A stretch of 64,000 nt of DNA from Heliocidaris tuberculata (taxonomy: Eukaryota > Echinodermata > Echinoidea > Camarodonta > Echinometridae). The notes below the pieces were generated by a model. That model did no database searches, was not told the DNA's origin, and was given only the letters and a program-made list of their open reading frames with translations. Of the stretch, positions 51,701 through 58,303 are shown piece by piece; positions within the stretch are counted from its first letter, which is position 1, and every line of letters starts with the position of its first letter. The stretch covers positions 18,908,880 to 18,972,879 of the forward strand of contig CM046838.1 in assembly GCA_025618425.1 (NCBI GenBank), given 5' to 3'. A program made the position numbers and the translations under genes.

Positions 51701-52321
51701 TGGAGCCTCAGAAATATATTTACACATGCCATTCCATGATCCATGACCATCTAGCAATGGTGTATTTCATTTCTTACCATGATTTTCTTCCAATGCTCAT
51801 CACATCTACAGTCATCAATCCATTTCGAAGTTTGATGACTACATTGTACTATTCTGATACCAGAGCTTATAATAGGGCAATTGGGCAATTGATTTCGATT
51901 CTGTTCAACTTTGCCTTGCATTCCGAAGAACAGTTTTCATTTCATGTCAACGGCTATCGACACTTATTGAATTGAAACATAACTAACATGGAAGAAAACA
52001 CTTAACATGTCTCACAATTCGTTCCAATATACTACACAATCGTGCACGTAACAGTCATTGCATTGTATGGTTAATGCCAACACGCATGAATTACATTGGT
52101 TTGACATGATTTGTAATCACCATGATCATTGCATAGGCTACTAATTCATACACGACAGATATTCCAAGTGCACCACATGTTCTTGTTATAGAGGATTCAT
52201 GCATGTCCATTATGTGGTTCATTTTCTTTACCCTTCTAACAATTCTCTACATTCAGGTTCGGTAGACGACCAGCAGGACGAATCCGAGACAGCTTGCCTA
52301 ATCCGAGAAAGCGTGCTCTAG
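17932..52321 (+). CDS. Receptor-type (membrane) guanylate cyclase, 3' part, 17 exons joined
   Basis: Joined exons: 17932-18145, 22069-22220, 22776-22848, 23499-23628, 28994-29080, 36066-36209, 38318-38439, 39200-39344, 39894-40050, 41434-41647, 42469-42556, 43234-43373, 44241-44393, 44881-44979, 46735-46826, 47502-47868, 52257-52321. All junctions are GT/AG and every phase matches, giving 813 residues (numbered here from the first visible codon) plus stop. Order: ectodomain end 1-72, Cys-rich stalk 73-98, membrane helix about 101-125, kinase-homology domain about 140-440, dimerisation helix about 450-495, cyclase catalytic domain about 500-690, disordered tail to 813. By family knowledge the enzyme makes cGMP from GTP at the plasma membrane as a dimer when a ligand binds outside. 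All six key cyclase residues are present (D510, E550, D554, C622, N629, R633), so it should be active and GTP-specific. The N-terminal ligand-binding part is missing from the window. Ligand unknown. Confidence 0.93.
18166..18765. mobile_element. Foldback MITE family A, copy 1
   Basis: Left end TAAAGGGGAAGTCCACCC, right end GAGTGGACTTTCCCTTTA. Arms also pair inside (CGATAAGAAAAAG... and TTTCTTATCGG; TGACAACTCCGTGACG and CGTCACGGAGTTGCCA). A tandem duplication of about 52 bases (CTAATAAATCAAACAGAAGT...) occurs at 18288-18395. It begins 20 bases past the exon 1 donor. Related copies at 22899 and 32769. Confidence 0.85.
18764..19206. mobile_element. MITE abutting family A copy 1
   Basis: Inverted ends AAAGGGATTGATTGACTTTG (left) and CAAAGTTAATCAATCCCTTT (right), 19 of 20 paired. 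It shares the TTTAAAGGG junction with the preceding element, so one inserted at the edge of the other. Confidence 0.75.
19377..19621. mobile_element. Palindromic MITE with CCCCTTTCAGAC ends
   Basis: CCCCTTTCAGAC at 19381 and GTCTGAAAGGGG at 19606 are perfect inverted ends. The interior is full of short palindromes around CGTATGGATATAGGACG and CATACGTCGTATG. Confidence 0.7.
20908..20921 (+). promoter_or_regulatory. Weak CTCF-like motif
   Basis: CCGCCGGAGGGCAG matches 12 of 14 positions of CCASYAGRKGGCRS by eye, within a G+C-richer intronic patch. Confidence 0.2.
22069..22220 (+). CDS. Receptor guanylate cyclase exon 2: Cys-rich stalk and transmembrane helix
   Basis: Residues 72-122. Six Cys residues (73, 78, 86, 89, 93, 96) are packed in the pattern CGNDxC...[13 protein letters not shown], a compact disulphide stalk. 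A hydrophobic helix follows (from about G101, rich in I, V, G and A) and ends in the next exon at Y-W-R-Q-E-K, the positive cytosolic edge. Acceptor ACAG, donor GTAAGA. One membrane helix with an extracellular N-side is the standard layout of receptor guanylate cyclases. Confidence 0.9.
22221..22775. other. Intron, exon 2 to 3
   Basis: 555 bases, AT-rich, no repeat or RNA gene seen. Confidence 0.85.
22776..22848 (+). CDS. Receptor guanylate cyclase exon 3: juxtamembrane segment
   Basis: Residues 123-146. It completes the membrane segment and gives the juxtamembrane run W-R-Q-E-K then W-I-I-N-Y-E-D-I, which matches the W-x-I-x-Y-E-D-I type motif that opens the kinase-homology region in this family. 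Acceptor CGCAG, donor GTGAGT, in phase 0 and out phase 1. Confidence 0.9.
22899..23280. mobile_element. Foldback MITE family A, copy 2 (truncated or diverged)
   Basis: Left end AAGAGGAAGTCCACCGTGAT then AAGTTGGTTTTGATAAAAAC and GGCAACTCTGTGATTTAC match copies 1 and 3; the right end is decayed after GAAAGAGGTCCTC. It fills most of the exon 3 to 4 intron. Confidence 0.7.
23499..23628 (+). CDS. Receptor guanylate cyclase exon 4: start of kinase-homology domain
   Basis: Residues 147-189. It contains a weak glycine-rich stretch (G-Q-R-G-F-G-G-S, about 149-156) in the place of the kinase nucleotide loop. Acceptor TTCAG, donor TA|GTAAGT, out phase 2. The last 38 or so coding bases and the donor are part of a tandem duplication that continues into the intron (see 23591-23853). 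Confidence 0.88.
23591..23853 (+). repeat. Tandem duplication spanning exon 4 end, donor site and intron start
   Basis: Unit 1 runs from GCACATCATAAACAAGTCTT (23591, coding) through the donor to about 23717; unit 2 from GCACATCACATGTAGACAAG (23718) to about 23853. Shared blocks include CGCACAAACA, TAGCTGTTACCATGGTTAC and AGAAGATG...TGCTGTAT. Unit 2 keeps a donor-like TAGTAAAT at 23760. Confidence 0.8.
23898..24295. mobile_element. MITE family B, copy 2
   Basis: Left TTTAAAGTGATTTGGTAAC, right GAGTTACCGAATC. It closely follows 11139-11540 along its whole length, but the central palindrome is broken by an extra AT (GCCATATACGC). Confidence 0.8.
24798..25130. repeat. Degenerate inverted-repeat element with AAACCGGAGTTCAGAAT motifs
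   Basis: Left AGCCCGCTTATTCTGAT, right CAGAATACGGGCC; the interior repeats TTTAAACTCCGGTTTAA-like palindromes in both orientations. Confidence 0.5.
25696..26954. mobile_element. Non-autonomous hAT-like transposon with 8-bp target duplication
   Basis: Inverted ends CAGGGGCGGCG and CGCCGCCCCTG are perfect over 11 bases. The flanks AGGAGTAT (25688-25695) and AGGAGTAT (26955-26962) are an exact 8-bp duplication. Length 1259 bases. The inside carries a long degenerate array of GTGCCCCTTTT plus TCTGATAA units (25735-26230), CTCGCTCGCTACGTTCGCTAG near 26451 and CTCGCTCGCTTCGCTCGCTC near 26679, but no transposase frame. CAGGG-type ends and 8-bp duplications are hallmarks of hAT elements. Confidence 0.88.
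25735..26230. repeat. Degenerate minisatellite GTGCCCCTTTT...TCTGATAA
   Basis: About 15 to 20 units of roughly 25-35 bases built on TCTGATAAGTGCCC and CTTTTTC runs, all in one direction, within the hAT-like element. Confidence 0.85.
28125..28300 (+). mobile_element. tRNA-derived SINE-like unit
   Basis: A TGGCGTGCGCC box-A-like region is followed by GGTTCGAGACT (28199-28209), a good box B, then CGTCTTTCGGATGGTGACGT and a CA-repeat tail. This order fits a tRNA-derived SINE. Confidence 0.5.
28357..28420. repeat. (CT)n then (CA)n microsatellite
   Basis: CT repeats of about 28 bases directly followed by CA repeats of about 36 bases. Confidence 0.95.
28705..28900. mobile_element. Foldback MITE family C, copy 2
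   Basis: GCAGAGACTTTCGAAAAATC and CAACTCAAGGGCAATTTCAA on the left pair with TTGCCTTAGATTGACTTTTG and GAAAGTCTCTGC on the right. The core TCATGTTCGGATTAC matches copy 1 (14474-14662). It ends about 95 bases before exon 5. Confidence 0.75.
28994..29080 (+). CDS. Receptor guanylate cyclase exon 5: VAVK lysine
   Basis: Residues 190-218. It carries V-A-V-K with K198 at the kinase subdomain II lysine, followed by a helix with the expected acidic residue region (I-R-K-E-V). The split codon with exon 4 gives Tyr190. Acceptor TATAG, donor GTAAGT. Confidence 0.9.
29940..30290. repeat. Pyrimidine-rich CT tract
   Basis: 350 bases almost all C and T on the + strand, of the form CTCTCTCTCCC. It produces long but meaningless open frames. 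Confidence 0.9.
31560..31640 (+). repeat. Decayed tRNA-like (SINE) head
   Basis: GAGTGGATAGAAGTCTTGCC, TTCCGTACGGGAG and a GGTCGGGAGCATCC-like T-arm follow in tRNA order, but box B is damaged. Low certainty. Confidence 0.25.
32769..33301. mobile_element. Foldback MITE family A, copy 3
   Basis: Left TTAAAGGGAGAGTCCACCC, right AGACTTCCCCTTTAA, with inner arms GGCAACTCCTTGACGTATCT and AGATACGTCACGGAGTTGC as in copy 1. Confidence 0.85.
33363..33429. repeat. (GT)n microsatellite
   Basis: GT repeat with two short interruptions, followed by GCGGGGGTGGGGGG (33448-33468). Confidence 0.95.
36066..36209 (+). CDS. Receptor guanylate cyclase exon 6: kinase-homology N-lobe/hinge
   Basis: Residues 219-266. 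It reads R-D-L-Q-H-S-N-L ... [15 protein letters not shown], the diagnostic (R/K)DLxHxNL and TEYCPxGxLxDxL motifs of guanylate cyclase kinase-homology domains. Acceptor ACAG, donor CAG|GTATAA. It is separated from exon 5 by a 7-kb intron. Confidence 0.95.
36210..38317. other. Intron, exon 6 to 7
   Basis: 2.1 kb, AT-rich with poly-C at 36557 and the foldback element at 37556-37766. Nothing else seen. Confidence 0.8.
37556..37766. mobile_element. Foldback MITE with about 57-base near-perfect arms
   Basis: CACTCTAAAAACTTAAGTGT through GGGCCGAGGAGTGACAAC on the left; the reverse complement on the right ends AACACTTTAGTTTTTAGAGT. 211 bases in total, so most of the element folds back. Confidence 0.85.
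38318..38439 (+). CDS. Receptor guanylate cyclase exon 7: degenerate catalytic loop
   Basis: Residues 267-307. G-M-H-Y-M-H followed by H288-G-K-L-T-S-S-N295-C-V-V-D. In true kinases this loop holds His-Arg-Asp; here the catalytic Asp is absent (H-G-K), as is usual in this family, so the domain is a pseudokinase regulator. Acceptor GCCAG, donor GTTGGT, out phase 1. Confidence 0.94.
38440..39199. other. Intron, exon 7 to 8
   Basis: 760 bases with no repeat structure that I can support. Confidence 0.8.
39200..39344 (+). CDS. Receptor guanylate cyclase exon 8: DYG segment
   Basis: Residues 308-355. It opens with D308-Y-G-L-T-T-F-R, the DFG position with Tyr for Phe, then a Y-L-P-P-E-N motif at the APE-like position and the start of D-V-Y-S-Y-G. 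Acceptor TTCAG, donor CAG|GTATTA. The split codon with exon 7 gives Asp308. Confidence 0.94.
39345..39893. other. Intron, exon 8 to 9
   Basis: 549 bases, AT-rich, nothing supported. Confidence 0.8.
39894..40050 (+). CDS. Receptor guanylate cyclase exon 9: kinase-homology C-lobe
   Basis: Residues 356-408. [14 protein letters not shown] continues the C-lobe, then a W-R-P-P-L-P segment typical of the family and an acidic, Cys-containing loop (D-D-E-R-C-P-C-P) before A-D-Y-L-S. Acceptor ATAG, donor GTAAGT, ends in phase 0. Confidence 0.93.
40212..40382 (+). CDS. Candidate in-frame cassette exon between exons 9 and 10
   Basis: A T-rich tract and ACAG precede 40212, and GAG|GTAGAG follows 40382. 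The interval is exactly 171 bases (57 codons), open in phase 0, and lies between exon 9 (ends phase 0) and exon 10 (starts phase 0), so its inclusion would keep the frame. The frame stays open to a TAG near 40453. Its base composition is richer in G+C than the flanking intron. The peptide, which starts [11 protein letters not shown], resembles nothing I recognise. Joining exon 9 directly to exon 10 gives the canonical domain, so inclusion would insert 57 residues into the pseudokinase C-lobe. It may be only chance or a relic. Confidence 0.3.
41091..41222. mobile_element. Short foldback element
   Basis: TTGCACAAAACTTGCGTTT (41091) and AAACGCAAGTTTTGTGCAA (41204) are perfect inverted ends, followed by CGGGCCC. 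Inner CAAACGCAAGT and GTTGCGTT motifs also pair. Confidence 0.8.
41434..41647 (+). CDS. Receptor guanylate cyclase exon 10: end of kinase homology and dimerisation helix
   Basis: Residues 409-479. [16 protein letters not shown] is the conserved end of the kinase-homology domain. A charged amphipathic helix follows (about 440-479, M-E-K-Y-S-R-H-L-E ... [11 protein letters not shown]), the coiled coil that pairs two cyclase subunits. Acceptor TTGCAG, donor GTGAGT. Confidence 0.95.
41648..42468. other. Intron, exon 10 to 11
   Basis: 821 bases, AT-rich, nothing supported. Confidence 0.8.
42469..42556 (+). CDS. Receptor guanylate cyclase exon 11: linker into the cyclase domain
   Basis: Residues 480-508. 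[11 protein letters not shown] is the family LLP(R/K)xVA(D/E)xL signature, followed by Y-E-S-C-T-I-F-F, the first beta strand of the class III cyclase domain. Acceptor TGCAG, donor AG|GTGAGT. A TA microsatellite lies just downstream of the donor. Confidence 0.95.
42557..43233. other. Intron, exon 11 to 12, with (TA)n tracts
   Basis: 677 bases; TA repeats at 42573-42590 and 42669-42710. Confidence 0.85.
43234..43373 (+). CDS. Receptor guanylate cyclase exon 12: first catalytic metal site
   Basis: Residues 509-555. S-D510-I-V-G-F-T-S-L gives the first metal-binding Asp. K-V-E550-T-I-G-D554-A gives the guanine-contacting Glu and the second metal-binding Asp. Acceptor TACAG, donor GTAAGT. All residues expected of an active guanylate cyclase are present. 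Confidence 0.96.
43374..44240. other. Intron, exon 12 to 13
   Basis: 867 bases, a third of it the hAT-like element 43855-44146; ends in a poly-C acceptor tract. Confidence 0.85.
43855..44146. mobile_element. Small non-autonomous hAT-like element with 8-bp target duplication
   Basis: Left end CACTAGCGTAGCCGG, right end CCTGGCTACACCACTG, inverted with two or three mismatches. ATTCCAAT flanks both sides (43847-43854 and 44147-44154), an exact 8-bp duplication. It contains poly-G, poly-T and poly-C runs and no frame. The right edge is 94 bases from exon 13. Confidence 0.85.
44241..44393 (+). CDS. Receptor guanylate cyclase exon 13: catalytic domain core
   Basis: Residues 556-606. Y-M-V-V-S-G-V-P follows the metal Asp, then [10 protein letters not shown], and the exon ends in I-R-A-G-I-H-S. 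The acceptor's pyrimidine tract is an almost pure poly-C run (44213-44231). The donor is unusually weak (G|GTCCTA), yet phase and the I-H-S-G-P-V join support it. Confidence 0.93.
44394..44880. other. Intron, exon 13 to 14
   Basis: 487 bases, CT-rich toward the middle; flanked by the direct repeat TTCAGGTCC (44389-44397 and 44877-44885). Confidence 0.85.
44881..44979 (+). CDS. Receptor guanylate cyclase exon 14: base-recognition and transition-state residues
   Basis: Residues 607-639. G-P-V-V-A-G-V-V-G, then M-P-R-Y-C622-L-F-G-D-T-V-N629-T-A-S-R633-M-E-S. C622 is the guanine-recognition Cys; N629 and R633 are the transition-state-stabilising pair. Acceptor TTCAG, donor AAG|GTAAAC. Confidence 0.96.
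44980..46734. other. Intron, exon 14 to 15
   Basis: 1.75 kb. A weak inverted pair, CTAAACCGTGGTGTAAACC (45022) and TTAAACCACGGTTTAAG (45195), may be an old element. A poly-C run at 45519. A short tandem TCTATGATAA (45832 and 45842). Confidence 0.7.
46735..46826 (+). CDS. Receptor guanylate cyclase exon 15: end of catalytic domain
   Basis: Residues 640-670, including L-K-I-Q-A-S and [12 protein letters not shown], the family's (R/K)G-E-(M/V)-x-V-K-G segment. Acceptor ATATAG, donor AAG|GTAAGG, ends in phase 0. Confidence 0.94.
46827..47501. other. Intron, exon 15 to 16
   Basis: 675 bases with a poly-C run at 47297-47312; nothing else seen. Confidence 0.8.
47502..47868 (+). CDS. Receptor guanylate cyclase exon 16: final catalytic strand and disordered tail (spliced form)
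   Basis: Residues 671-792. [12 protein letters not shown] completes the cyclase domain. A polar tail follows, rich in Ser, Asp, Asn, Gln, His and Pro, with no predicted fold. The sequence CCG|GTGAGC gives a good donor at 47869 in phase 1, which fits the exon at 52257. Without splicing here the frame reads on to a stop at 47990. Confidence 0.82.
47502..47990 (+). CDS. Receptor guanylate cyclase exon 16, retained-intron form with alternative tail
   Basis: If the donor at 47869 is not used, the frame continues for 39 more residues (from E-L-I-D-L to V-E-D-I-L) and stops at 47988-47990. An AATAAA at 48079 lies 89 bases after the stop, so a short transcript ending here is plausible. The added peptide has three Cys and several acidic residues. 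It is unclear which form is the main one. Confidence 0.6.
   Translation, partial: GKGVMVTYWVEGKTERRSSGSDDIRTDAQIIDLSPSPHRHQQDAEEDQHRQPPAQRQSTIKNNLTANSVNSVFLDEDDPANNNVTTPLRGPENGDAINMMKPGLKKPNSPSSGNRNSHISLPGELIDLTSVCNEGFVGEPDETGACSKYDCPERLGLVEDIL
48079..48084 (+). terminator. Poly-A signal AATAAA for the retained-intron guanylate cyclase form
   Basis: AATAAA 89 bases after the stop at 47990. It lies inside the 47869-52256 intron, so use of this signal would compete with splicing to exon 17. Confidence 0.5.
48111..48250. mobile_element. Foldback element with CCCTGTTTCATAAAACTTGT ends
   Basis: CCCTGTTTCATAAAACTTGT on the left, ACAAGTTTTATGAAACGGGG on the right; about 140 bases, 18 of 20 paired. 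Confidence 0.75.
48715..48880. mobile_element. Foldback element with CCTGGGCCC ends
   Basis: CCTGGGCCCAGTCTTATAA on the left, TTATAAGACGGGGCCCAGG on the right; inner TGCAATTGATATCAATCGCA and AATCAATCGCAAGTCC also pair. Confidence 0.75.
52257..52321 (+). CDS. Receptor guanylate cyclase exon 17: alternative last coding exon
   Basis: A T/C-rich tract and TTCAG precede 52257. In the phase left by the 47868 donor the exon reads [21 protein letters not shown] and stops at 52319-52321. The acidic run fits the disordered tail, and the end Ser-Val-Leu fits a class I PDZ ligand (S/T-x-hydrophobic at the C-terminus). The intron is 4.4 kb. Only transcript data can confirm it. Confidence 0.55.
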
Positions 52322-53482
52322 TGGCGCCAACAATCATAACCACGTGACCCGACTGGGCCAGCCAATGGGAAACGAGCGCTGCAAAGTATGGGCTGAATAC
52401 ACGGAGAGATCCGGGGACTTCGCTTAAAACGTAGCCTTTCGGGTAGTTGCGGAGTTGCATTAAGGGAAACAAAACGACGGTACCTTCATGTGAAACGTTA
52501 GGCATTCAAATGCTTGTATGTATAAGGGTACATTTTAAAAAATTATAACACCGTCCATGAGGTTACCCAGAACTTGCTTCAATGAGCACAAAGAATGGTA
52601 AAAGAACATTATGGAGGATAGTTCTTACCGCAAAGAAAGAAAGAAAGAAAAAAAAGAGTGAAGTAGGCGATAAATGAAATAGTTTTGATCCCTATGCTTA
52701 TCCTGATACATAATACAATCCCAAGTCCTATTTTGAAATTACGAATGGTGTAGATATGTTCTGAGTACTTATATGCACGCACAAATCTCTTGTTATATAC
52801 GGTATGCAAACAGTCTGTTTAAGAAAATATTTAAACTCATGATAAATACGGAAGTCTGCCGGTTCGGACTGTGTCTAAAGAATGTTGATCACATGACTAT
52901 TCACCTTGATCGACATGCTCTTTATTATACATCTTAGCAGGTACGTCTTTCCGTGGATCTGGAGGTCACTGTTATATAGTCCGTCGTATCCACGGAAACT
53001 GTACTGAAGTCGTTCGGGTTCGCACAAGCTATATATTCATGTAGTTTCTTACTTTCCCCCTCTCCCTCTCTTTCTCTCACTGCCTTCTTGAAATCCCTTA
53101 TCTTCCGTATTGATATTCACATCATTTTATACATCATTCATAATCCCCCCACACACACAGTGCACACACACACACACACACACACTTTCTATCACCCTCC
53201 TTCTCTATCTCTCTCCTCTTTCTCTCTCTTCCAAATTTTATAATTATATTATCTCTATTCTTCTCTATATAGTCTGCAAGCACAGACTCTAATTTGACAC
53301 TTTATCAGAAAATCATTGTCTTGAGAGAAGCCTAATTCAGCTACCTTCTGGTCGTGTCAGCTATAGTACATGGCCTATTGTAATCATACAGCGCAGACTC
53401 TTTTACGACAGACCAGGGTTTGTGCCTGCAAACTAATTCTTCTCTGCGTCTCTACCTCCGTGTCTTTACCTCCGTGTCTTTT

Positions 53483-53525
<43 letters not shown>

Positions 53526-54613
53526 CTCTCTCTCTCTTTCTTCCAATGCTACAATTCCATCCCTCATTACCCCCTCACCCTCCCTCCCTTCCTAGTCATG
53601 TTCTTTAATCGTTTTCAGCTATCACGACAAATATCTCCATTATCATATGGGGGAGCGGCGGTCTGTTATCATGATAGAGTGTTGTACCATTAGAACAGAT
53701 AGTGTGTTTATAAAAATGAATAACCATGAAAATGTCTTCTGCAACGAATTTGCTTGTGTTGGTTGATGTATTTTGCAAAACCGAGATTGATGTGAGACTG
53801 TAGATATCACCTCATTTTTTGTTTGTTTGTTTTTGTTTTTTTGTTTTTTTGTTTAACTTGACAGTAGACATTATGTATTCAAATGCATAGACAAGTCATC
53901 TTCAACAAAGTCGCTCTCGACGACCCGGAATCTTGCATGAGGTTTGACTGTCTTAGAAAAAACCAAGGTCAGTCTAATGCGTTTAGAGATAATATCAAAA
54001 GTGACTTGAATAGTTCGTCTCTAGGCGTTCGGGAAAGAAACATCCGCATTTTCCAATACTTTAAGTATGTACTCTGGTATATTGTTTTATGTTGACCCAC
54101 TAATAGCTGTGCGGTTTGTGGTGTGGTTACCTAACAATACCTGGCACGGGATTGGTCTTTTCAAGTAGCATCCACTTGTACCTTCCTGGTAGTCAAATAT
54201 AGGCTATATACTGGTAGTCAAAATCCCCCCTTTATATACAACTGCCATACATCACTTTATCAGTCAGACTTTTCAAGAAACTTGTGTGTATCGTTGTTAT
54301 GCATGTTGTACAATACCACGTGATTTTTCACTCGTGTAAATTATGTATAAAATGTTGCACATTATAAAAAGGAGTCTGCTTTCTTTCATATTATCATATT
54401 GTAAATACTATACAGATAGACTGAATAATGGTTCTGATTATGTACAATTTACCAAATGTTTATCTACTGTACGTAGAGCACTATCCTATTTTATATATAT
54501 TATATATATATATATACATGTACATGTAAATTGTGAAAAGAGGTACCATATAAGTGATATACTCGATTTTATGAATGTAAAAATAATTGCCAGTGGTTAT
54601 TTGAGTTTCTTAC

Positions 54614-54619
54614 AATAAA
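54614..54619 (+). terminator. Candidate poly-A signal for the long guanylate cyclase transcript
   Basis: AATAAA about 2.3 kb after the exon 17 stop. A second AATAAA is at 55742-55747. Either could end the long 3' UTR; AT-rich DNA makes chance hits common. Confidence 0.25.
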
Positions 54620-55875
54620 TAACATTTAAACGTTTATGAGCGCCTTATGTGTTCATATATTATATAATGTATGGGTTCGGTTGTGACATAGTGTCAAGTG
54701 TAGAATATCAAGCAAATCGACGTGATGATTCAGAAAGTCGTAAATAAGTTGAGCTGGCTAGAATATTGGTATCGCATTCTTTTGATGACACTAATTGCCC
54801 AGTCACAAATATTTCTATTTTCGTTGGAGCATCGTGTGCTAAAAAATGGCTAAAGCTATTTGGAGAACTTGATGAATCATTTTTTCAAAGGAGAAATTGC
54901 TTACATAACGGTTTAGAATTTACCAATATAAAAATACGAATTCAAAAAGTGAAGATAAGTCCTTCTTGACAGCTCACTGTTCTTCTACCCTCTTTAATTT
55001 TATCCCTTTTTCCTCTCCTTTCTCTCTCTCTCTCTCTCTCTGTTTCTTGTCTCTTACTCATTTCCAAGTTCATTGGTATTTATCTCTCCTTAAGTATTAT
55101 CATTTAAAAAAAAATAGAAAAGAAAATTTCTATTAATGTCAATCTCCCTATGAAAGCATCTCTCTGTCAGAAAACTCGAGATAAATGATTCGTAAAATAC
55201 AACCCCTAAAAATCTTATTCCCTTTCTATCATCACTGAATGCATTAATCATTATACGTTCATTGTAATGTCCATCACAATGGAAAGTTGCTTCTACATAT
55301 TAAATAGCTAGTCTTTGAGTGGTATAAGGGACGGGATTCTCAATTACAATGTACCTCAAAAGTTATGTCTTTTGAGCCTTTCAAAGCTAGATTGATACTA
55401 AATATGTATTGTCTGGGCTTCACATGCATTTGTTACATAAATCTAATCCTGCTTTTTAGAATTCAATACGTGGTATTTCATTGTCTGTTGAACCAAGTGA
55501 GTTGGGGACTGCTGATGCTGGCAACTTATTTCACTCTATGGTCAGATTCTCTGGGCCTCAGATTTGTTGTGTCAAAATGGCTGAATTTATCATAACCATT
55601 ATACAGTTTTTACACTGCTAGATGAGTATTCAAGAACTAGTGAGCATGTTTCCATTTGTCAATGAAAAAAAAAGCACATAGGACTGTGTGTAATGTTCAC
55701 ACTTTTTTAATTTGTCTTTTAATTTGTTATAGAATGAAGGCAATAAAAAATGAATTATTATACAAAGGAATATAGTCTGCATCTGTTTTCTTAATTTTTG
55801 TTTATCTACATGTAATTGGATTCTAGGACAACTAGCCCTTGGACTACACCCCCCCCCAAAAAAAAAGAGGGAAAT

Positions 55876-55924
<49 letters not shown>
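55876..55924. repeat. (TA)n microsatellite
   Basis: Nearly pure TA/AT repeat followed by AAATAAATGAATAAATAAAT. Confidence 0.95.
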
Positions 55925-55928
<4 letters not shown>

Positions 55929-56403
55929 TAAATGAATAAATAAATAAATTTTAAAAATTTCAAAATAATAAAATAAAAATAAAAATAAGAAAAAAACATT
56001 TCTTCATTCAAACACAAATCATTTGTCTTTCAATGACTAATATCAAAAGAAGATACATGAATCAAGTAACATTCATTTGAATATAATTGTTAAATTTTAT
56101 AGGTTTTATTTTTACATAAGAAATATACCAATCAAATAGATTCAATTTAAATATCAGTCAGATTTCAAGAATTTTTACAAGGGGTTGACCAGTAGCGGAT
56201 TATATCAGTAAACTATAAATCACCAATGATCAAAGATTGAATTCCTCAAATGCCAATGTCTGTAACAGATGGGGCAGTAATACTGGCTAAGCAAGCAAGC
56301 AATAAATCATAATTCACACACATACCCTGAGTTAATTGCATTACTTATTATTAAAGACCCATTCACATATGGCGTGGTAAATGACAGGGTTTTTGTTTTT
56401 TTC

Positions 56404-56673
56404 CGTGACGAAACATTGTGGCGCGTAAAAACGTGGGAAAGGCGCATATGACAAAATTATTCAAAATTAAAATTTTATTTTATAAATGCAGAACCAAAGT
56501 ATTAGGATGTAGAATTAGTATTTCCCTCATTGAACACTTTTAAGCAAAATAATATGAAAACTTTTATTCAGATATACCTGATTCTAATTTCAGAAGCACA
56601 GACAAAACTAGCTATTTTCCTTTTTGCATCTTTCCCACGTCTTTATGCGCCGTTGCTTTTCGCTAAGCTACCT
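56404..56673. mobile_element. MITE family D, copy 2 (degenerate)
   Basis: GTGGCGCGTAAAAACGTGGG near the left and TTTCGCTAAGCTACCT at the right; the interior matches 62913-63178 along its length (GCGCATATGACAAA, TGTAGAATTAGTATT, AAGCAAAATAATATGAAAA). Confidence 0.75.
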
Positions 56674-57208
56674 AATGCACTTTACATCTCTGTATCTTAT
56701 AACAAACAGATAAGTGAGTAAGCGTATGAACTTTGTTGTGCACACCCAACTTTTCTTATTCCCCCTTGCCATTCACGAACAAGTTTTTAAACGGCTGTGG
56801 TTTCCAGCGTCATGTGTGAGCAAGCTTCTACATGTGTCCTCATGAAATTAGAATTAGCTTCATTTGATCACTTCATATCATAATCTAATTACTCTTAAGC
56901 TATTATCATTCCAATATATTATTTCAAAATCAAATTGATTTTTACTTGTATAGTTTGCCAGCTCAGTTTACATATTGCATGTAAACATGATTGAATCAAC
57001 ATGGACTCATACTGAACATTGCAAACTGATATGCATAACATTTTATGCAATAAATCATTATTGAATCAAATTGAAATAAGGTTTCGCATATTATGTTAAC
57101 GCACAGTCTTAACCTATAAATCATGTAATCAAACATGGATTAGAATTGATAAGATTGAAGTGTTAAAAAAAACGGACACTGCATGTAAACATGATGGCAC
57201 TGGACATC

Positions 57209-57214
57209 TTTATT
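57209..57214 (-). terminator. Candidate poly-A signal for the carboxyltransferase gene
   Basis: TTTATT on the + strand reads AATAAA on the minus strand, 1.5 kb after the stop. Weak evidence by itself in AT-rich DNA. Confidence 0.2.
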
Positions 57215-58237
57215 CAATATCAATATTTATGTGATCCAACACCTCAAACAACAAAAAAAGTAGCCCAATCAAGTGTAAACTCTTTAGACTTCCAAAATTT
57301 AGAAATTATCACTTTCTAATGATATACATATACAAATATTCTAGTAAACTTGACCAAACTTCATATATTAGGACACGATATGATTCTGTTCATGTAGAAC
57401 ATACTTTACAATGTACTTAAGAAAAGATAAAAATACAGTTTCTTCCCAGTGGCAAGAGAACATGATCATAAAGGAGGTAAATTCGTTTTTCCTTTGTATT
57501 AAAGTCATCCTTTTTCACCATTTGCTCTGTTGTTGGGAGAGCTACTTTTTGGTGGTTTTAAGCTGGGAGGTGACATGGGTCTTCAAAACCTTTTGTACAG
57601 TAATAATAACCCATCCCATATTTTCTGCTTTTTCATTCAAATTAACAATCAATATTTACATGACAGCAGCTATTGCTGCATATCCAAGGTCACTTATAAT
57701 AAATTTACATGCATAGCATGAGATATCGCCATTACAAATTCAAAACAAAAACACAAACAATTGAATTTTGGTCTCTTAAAATCAGGGAAATGGTGATGAT
57801 ATGCTGAAACACAGAAGACACAATTTCTGGTGATGCTGGTGTATAAACTCAAAGTGTAATCTGACTTATCTGAATGTTAGTTTGGGCATATCTATCCTGA
57901 TAGAAGCAGTTGAGGTATGTAAATGTACTATAATCCTCCTATTATGGTTTTGCCTCTTTGCAATAAAGATATTGTTTTCAACAATAATGCTCTTTGAGGT
58001 ACAGGTACAGCCACATGTGCCACTTAATTTCACTAAGCCACTTTAGAGGGCATACTCCAAGAGGTATTAAGGCTCAACCAAAACTGGAAAATGGATATCA
58101 TTAGTTTCAGACCTGACCAAGTCAGAGTGCCAGTACCAGTGGCTAGGGCATTATCCTCAACAGGAGTATACCCATCACACACATGTACAGAAAATTTTGC
58201 AGAGCTAAATTCATCAGTTTCACTTCTTCAAACAGGC

Positions 58238-58303
58238 ACTGTTGATCAGGGTTATAGCCAGCACATTGGGCACTGTTCATCAGGGTAACAGCCAGCACAT
58301 TTT
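58238..58303. repeat. 33-base tandem duplication
   Basis: CACTGTTGATCAGGGTTATA then GCCAGCACATTGGG is followed directly by CACTGTTCATCAGGGTAACA and GCCAGCACATTTTT. Confidence 0.8.

Larger units (their letters stand above)
47869..52256. other. Last intron (spliced form) or 3' UTR and downstream DNA (retained form)
   Basis: 4.4 kb. Contains the alternative tail and poly-A signal, two foldback elements (48111-48250, 48715-48880), a GA tract (48525-48592) and AT-rich DNA with long poly-T (50811-50831). Confidence 0.7.
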
